From Alistipes shahii WAL 8301 (GTDB lineage: Bacteria > Bacteroidota > Bacteroidia > Bacteroidales > Rikenellaceae), in NCBI RefSeq assembly GCF_025145845.1, contig NZ_CP102253.1, forward strand, positions 3,100,001-3,164,000: a DNA stretch of 64,000 nucleotides, given 5' to 3'. Positions 60,967 to 64,000 of the stretch are shown piece after piece. The notes under the pieces are model-generated. The model was not told the DNA's origin. It saw nothing but the letters and a program-made list of their open reading frames with translations, and did no database searches. The position numbers and the translations under genes are program-made. The stretch's first letter is position 1, and every line of letters starts with the position of its first letter.

Positions 60967-61121
60967 TTAACCTTTGTTTTATACCAAATCTTATGTTTTT
61001 TACACGCTATCGCATTGCGACTTTTTATTACGTTCTGTAACTTGCAATGGTCGTTATTGCTGGTTGCATCTCGTTCAAGGTATATGCAACTCCAACAATG
61101 TCTTTTTTTGCTTTGTCCCAT
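60954..61121 (-). CDS. small cysteine-rich protein (zinc-finger-like)
   Basis: 55 residues from MGQSKKRHC (61121). A CWSC pair followed by Cys at NDHCKL and at IACKKHK could bind one zinc ion. The pattern parallels the C-terminal half of the next gene upstream (CRTC...SCAL...PACRLYE), so the two look like paralogues. It overlaps the VRR-NUC start. Confidence 0.6.
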   Translation of the reverse strand: MGQSKKRHCWSCIYLERDATSNNDHCKLQNVIKSRNAIACKKHKIWYKTKVKCDI

Positions 61122-61126
61122 AAATT

Positions 61127-61507
61127 TTATTCTTTTTCGTATAAGCGGCAAGCCGGGTTAGTTACCTTTATTCGCTTCAATCCGTTACCCGTTCTTCGGC
61201 TCTTTTGAAGGGCGCAACTTTGCACTATCTTCGTGCTATGGTCGTTCAATTCCCAACGCTGGCGGTGCTTACAAGTCCGGCAAGTCGGTAATTCCTGTTT
61301 GGCTCCGGTTTTAACGGCGGCTATAAATTTGTCGTAATCCATAGCCGAATATGCCTTTAACCAATCTTCGCGTACCAAAATATCGCGCTGGAGAACATAG
61401 GCGTAGAATACGCCATTTACCCGGCACCCGCCCGAAAAACGAGCGACCGATAAATACGGCTGCTTCGTAACGTCGGCAACTACTATAACTTTATCTGTGT
61501 CGAACAT
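61127..61507 (-). CDS. phage protein with C-terminal zinc-finger-like motif
   Basis: 126 residues. The N-terminal half is a mixed domain (DKVIVVADVTKQPYLSVARF). The C-terminal half has CRTCKHRQRW, IVQSCALQKSR and NPACRLYEKE, a four-cysteine arrangement typical of small zinc-binding modules. Unknown function, early gene cluster. Confidence 0.65.
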   Translation of the reverse strand: MFDTDKVIVVADVTKQPYLSVARFSGGCRVNGVFYAYVLQRDILVREDWLKAYSAMDYDKFIAAVKTGAKQELPTCRTCKHRQRWELNDHSTKIVQSCALQKSRRTGNGLKRIKVTNPACRLYEKE

Positions 61508-61509
61508 AC

Positions 61510-61779
61510 CTATTCGTGTTTAACCGTTAATAAATACTTCTGTTCCCGTTCGGCCCGCTTAATCAATCGTTCTATATCTTGCCCTACGTCCGTACCGTTC
61601 CCGTTCTGAAATCCCACCCAATTTTTTACCTCGCAACCTCTAAGGGATTTTACTTTAAGAACCTGTATTAACGTCGAAGAAAGACCGCTTAACCTACAAG
61701 CCAATTCCTTCTTTTCGGCTTTTAGTGTCCTTATTTCTTCCTGTAAAGCCTTAGTTTCTTCGTTCTGCTTCATACTCAT
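61510..61779 (-). CDS. small coiled-coil phage protein
   Basis: About 89 residues (start MSMKQNEETK, 61779; the frame extends to 61800). The first half is a coiled coil (ETKALQEEIRTLKAEKKELA). It overlaps the end of the upstream nuclease gene by ~30 bp. Function unknown. Confidence 0.55.
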   Translation of the reverse strand: MSMKQNEETKALQEEIRTLKAEKKELACRLSGLSSTLIQVLKVKSLRGCEVKNWVGFQNGNGTDVGQDIERLIKRAEREQKYLLTVKHE

Positions 61780-62380
61780 TATTTTGCTTTCTGTAATCAA
61801 ATAACCGGGGCTTTACCCCTTCGCGGCGCATAATCGAAGCAAGGATAGTTATTTCGCCTTGCGCGTTTTGTTGCTGGCGTTCCGCATCCTTAACGACGGT
61901 TATAACCCCGTCTTTCTCCCAAAGTAGCCCCCATTTATCCGGCAAATCGACTTCGGTTATCAATCCTTCGGGACTGCAATAGTACCGAAAGGCCCCTACG
62001 CCTTCTTCCGGCTGCTGGCGGAAACTCTTTTTTGCATCGGCCAAGAAGTCGGAACGCGAAACCTTCACTTCGATAAGAACCGTAGCCCAATAGTTCCACC
62101 CGAAAACGTCCGGGATTTCTTGGCTGGCCGTTACCAATTCTACGGCAACGTATGGGCAGTAGCTGGAGCCGAATTTTGGCTTTCGTAACCATTTCCCCGC
62201 TAATCGGCATAATTCCCGGTGTCGGCTGTTATCGTGCGGCTGTTTTGGTTCCGGGAAGGTGGGGGGCAGTATCAATAGCCCCCGGTCTACGTCCTTTTCT
62301 TCCCATAGCTTCGTTTCATTATGAAGCGGCCAATAGTGCGGGCCGCAACCCAATAACCGATAGTTTTCATGTATAGCCAA
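61751..62380 (-). CDS. MmcB-like PD-(D/E)xK nuclease-fold protein
   Basis: 209 residues. The central block CPYVAVELVTASQEIPDVFG, then ATVLIEVKVSRSDFLADAKK carries the PD...ExK core of the restriction-endonuclease fold and resembles MmcB-type DNA repair proteins. DNA repair or host-DNA degradation is a reasonable guess. Its start overlaps the preceding gene by 94 bp, which is long; an internal start would remove only part of that overlap. Confidence 0.7.
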   Translation of the reverse strand: MAIHENYRLLGCGPHYWPLHNETKLWEEKDVDRGLLILPPTFPEPKQPHDNSRHRELCRLAGKWLRKPKFGSSYCPYVAVELVTASQEIPDVFGWNYWATVLIEVKVSRSDFLADAKKSFRQQPEEGVGAFRYYCSPEGLITEVDLPDKWGLLWEKDGVITVVKDAERQQQNAQGEITILASIMRREGVKPRLFDYRKQNNEYEAERRN

Positions 62381-62880
62381 ATAGCCCGCCTAAGTTTTCG
62401 TAATGCGTCCTGTACGCTACTGGCAATCCAGCGATGTTTTATGCCGTTCTTTGTATCTTTAAGTAGGTCGGCGTACGCTTCGGCTCGCGTACGGAAGTAT
62501 GTATTTTCGTACATTATTCGCCCCGTGTGGGTGGTATTGGGCCAACCGTATTCCTCGCATTGTTCGGCCTTTACTGCCCAATTCTCGGTAGTAAATACCG
62601 GAAGGTTACGGGCGAAGGTGTCCGGTTCATCAATCAAGGCCCGAAGTACCCCGTTTTTTTCGTCTGCCTTAATACGAGCGGCAAGCTGTCCTATTTCACT
62701 ATTTTCTCCGGGCGTAACCAATGATGAATAGAAAACTTTACCGGTTTCTATATTTATGGCTATAAGCCCGTGAACAAACCCGGAACCGATACAAATACAA
62801 TCCCCGCCGTATTTTTCTTCGTTATATATAGCCACGATATACCCTATATCGTAATGCTGCTTTATTGCTTTGAATCCCAT
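62287..62880 (-). CDS. phage protein of unknown function
   Basis: 197 residues. The N-terminal half (DIGYIVAIYNEEKYGGDCIC, SGFVHGLIAINIETGKVFYS) is beta-rich and the C-terminal quarter basic (KLRRAIWLYMKTIGYWVAAR). No family recognised. It lies in the early cluster with short gaps on both sides. Confidence 0.6.
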   Translation of the reverse strand: MGFKAIKQHYDIGYIVAIYNEEKYGGDCICIGSGFVHGLIAINIETGKVFYSSLVTPGENSEIGQLAARIKADEKNGVLRALIDEPDTFARNLPVFTTENWAVKAEQCEEYGWPNTTHTGRIMYENTYFRTRAEAYADLLKDTKNGIKHRWIASSVQDALRKLRRAIWLYMKTIGYWVAARTIGRFIMKRSYGKKRT

Positions 62881-62885
62881 AATAT

Positions 62886-63188
62886 CTACTTTTTAGCTTC
62901 TACTTCTTGTTTCGCACGATAGTTTACTACCGTTTGGGCTACTCTGAATACAAGCCCGGTTATTGCGTCGCGCTGGGACTTCGGCAGGCCGCTTTCAAGG
63001 TTCGCAACCTTTATAAAAGTTTCCCTAATACCTTCTACCGTAAATATTCCCGCATCCTTCAATGCGTCGTACGGTGTCCGGCGATACCTGCAACCTTCTT
63101 GCGGAGCCGGTCGGTTGTTATAGGCTTCTATTTCGTAGCCTAAGAACTCGTTAAATTTGTCGTCTTTAATTATGTCCTTTACTTTCAT
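62886..63188 (-). CDS. small phage protein of unknown function
   Basis: 100 residues, charged and mainly helical (KDDKFNEFLGYEIEAYNNRP, SQRDAITGLVFRVAQTVVNY). Its start overlaps the zinc-ribbon gene by 23 bp. No family recognised. Confidence 0.6.
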   Translation of the reverse strand: MKVKDIIKDDKFNEFLGYEIEAYNNRPAPQEGCRYRRTPYDALKDAGIFTVEGIRETFIKVANLESGLPKSQRDAITGLVFRVAQTVVNYRAKQEVEAKK

Positions 63189-63369
63189 CGTCTTTATCTT
63201 TATGTATGTTATAATCTTTATTCGCGTCGTAGCCGCACCAAGTACAATAACCGAGGGCTACATTAAGCGCATAGTTTTCGCGCTGGCATTTGGGGCATAT
63301 TATAAGCCCTATACTTCCGTCGTCGTCCCTATATAGGCCATTCGGCAAATTGTCGCTTCGTGTTCCCAT
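63166..63369 (-). CDS. zinc-ribbon protein
   Basis: 67 residues with CPKCQRENYALNVALGYCTW, continuing CGY: two CxxC knuckles 14 residues apart, a classic zinc ribbon. The C-terminus is charged (DKDDESKGHN). The ATG overlaps the upstream stop by one base. Possibly a nucleic-acid-binding early regulator. Confidence 0.72.
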   Translation of the reverse strand: MGTRSDNLPNGLYRDDDGSIGLIICPKCQRENYALNVALGYCTWCGYDANKDYNIHKDKDDESKGHN

Positions 63370-63911
63370 TAGTACCGCCTTTTTGTAAAGTGAATAATAG
63401 CGAAGTCAATCGTAACGGCAGAAGCAAGCCCGGCGAACTGCGGGTACTTCTTATCTGTTTCGGCGAAAATCGGCGCGAACCATGCCTTAAAATCGTCTAC
63501 CGTAAGCCCGTCGTTTTCGGCTAAAATCTCCAGGGGGACGGGGTGGCCGTCTACCTCTGCCGTATAATCGTAATAAGTGGCAGTTGCTATCGGTTTATCC
63601 TGTTCTTCCGCATAGTGATTTATTACACGACGTTCGCGCCGTAACGCCAACCTTTGCACGCCTACAATGCCGGCCGGAATCTCGGTTATAACTTCTTGGG
63701 GGCTTCGGTATGGCTTCGCGCTCCATTGGCGGACGCTAAGAACTCCACCCGTAGCCGTTATTTTTTCGATTTTTGCCCGCCAATACCCGTAATTGCTTCG
63801 GCAGGTGTGTACCTTCCGCCCGTCGGCTACTTTGGCTATAAAGCCCGTTTCTTGCCCTTTACGGGGGTGCTTCGGGCCGAAGTATTTGCCAAGTGTTACT
63901 ACTGCTTTCAT
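63369..63911 (-). CDS. phage protein, possible ASCH/PUA-like fold
   Basis: 180 residues. The N-terminal part is beta-rich with many basic residues (RKVHTCRSNYGYWRAKIEKI) and the C-terminal part contains NDGLTVDDFKAWFAPIFAET, reminiscent of ASCH-type RNA/nucleotide-binding proteins. The match is weak and function is unknown. Confidence 0.5.
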   Translation of the reverse strand: MKAVVTLGKYFGPKHPRKGQETGFIAKVADGRKVHTCRSNYGYWRAKIEKITATGGVLSVRQWSAKPYRSPQEVITEIPAGIVGVQRLALRRERRVINHYAEEQDKPIATATYYDYTAEVDGHPVPLEILAENDGLTVDDFKAWFAPIFAETDKKYPQFAGLASAVTIDFAIIHFTKRRY

Positions 63912-63912
63912 A

Positions 63913-64000
63913 CTATTGTGTTATTAAAACGTCCGACTTATTCACGGTTACGCATATTGGCTGTAATGGCTGGTTAAATGTTCGAAGGGCTACCCAAAGT
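63913..64000 (-). CDS. partial phage gene running off the right edge
   Basis: An open frame of 28 sense codons enters from the right edge and stops with TAG at 63913-63915, just before the next gene's start. It is placed and spaced like its neighbours, so it is probably the C-terminus of a phage gene. Too short to identify. Confidence 0.45.
   Translation of the reverse strand, partial: LWVALRTFNQPLQPICVTVNKSDVLITQ

Larger units (their letters stand above)
31441..64000 (-). mobile_element. tailed-phage prophage (one end visible)
   Basis: From 31441 to the right edge the base composition falls, genes become short and overlapping, and the order lysis, DGR, tail, capsid, portal, terminase, nucleases is that of a siphovirus. 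Nearly all genes read leftwards. The left border interrupts a heparinase gene. No integrase, transposase or repressor is visible in the ~32.6 kb seen, so they must lie beyond 64000. All structural genes appear intact. Insertion into a non-tRNA gene leaves open a transposable phage or a recombinase with a protein-gene target. Confidence 0.93.

Noticed and set aside
31441..64000. Mu-like transposable phage
   Set aside because: Insertion in a gene and a DGR would fit, but no transposase, Mor or Mu-type genes are visible and only one end is in the window, so this was not claimed.

Overview
The window looks like a chromosome segment of a GC-rich member of the Bacteroidales, most plausibly Alistipes-like. 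The evidence is SusC/SusD pairs, Bacteroidota-type promoters (TTTG - about 19 nt - TAnnTTTG), Bacteroidota lipoprotein signals and many GC-rich host codons. The genus is an inference. The left ~31.4 kb is host DNA; from about 31.44 kb to the right edge the sequence is a less GC-rich, gene-dense tailed-phage genome (prophage) whose other end lies outside the window.

Host region. 1-3.4 kb: housekeeping genes (end of an amidohydrolase, thiol peroxidase tpx, a short-chain dehydrogenase, a metallo-beta-lactamase-fold hydrolase). 3.3-11.3 kb: a minus-strand efflux operon in the order TetR regulator, TolC-like outer-membrane factor, membrane-fusion protein, RND pump, small PG0541-type protein, terminator. 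An IS4-family element with a 10-bp target duplication has landed between the outer-membrane-factor and fusion-protein genes. 11.5-15.9 kb: a POT peptide transporter, a glycogen branching enzyme with a textbook promoter, and a small membrane protein. 16.1-31.4 kb: a heparin/heparan-sulfate utilisation locus. Its plus-strand operon encodes a GH88 unsaturated glucuronyl hydrolase, a heparinase II/III-type lyase with a tandemly duplicated N-terminal domain, a surface glycan-binding lipoprotein, SusC and SusD. Convergent to it is a minus-strand operon with a PL13 heparinase I, a heparinase II/III (PL12-like) lyase and a second heparinase II/III gene cut off by the prophage.

Phage region, read right to left. 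There are early small genes and nucleases (63.9-60.6 kb); a membrane protein, a ParB-methyltransferase fusion, terminase and portal (60.5-55.1 kb); and a MuF head protein fused to an ADP-ribosyltransferase toxin-like domain (54.6-53.0 kb). A plus-strand island follows, with a candidate structured RNA, a lipoprotein and a TPR-like protein (51.3-52.6 kb). Next come the capsid and siphovirus-type tail module (50.4-36.8 kb), then a diversity-generating retroelement (DGR) and a holin/endolysin/u-spanin lysis cassette ending at 31.5 kb.

The best-supported special system is the DGR. A 114-bp template repeat (34556-34669) and variable repeat (35147-35260, the 3' end of a tail/receptor-binding gene) differ at 20 positions. 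All 20 are template adenines on the coding strand (20 of 29 adenines changed, 0 of 85 other bases). A DGR-type reverse transcriptase lies next to the template repeat. The usual Avd gene is replaced by an unrecognised 112-residue protein. A palindrome (CGTATTA-N3-TAATACG) recurs upstream of three phage operons, including the one carrying the DGR target, reverse transcriptase and lysis genes, which suggests a shared phage regulator.
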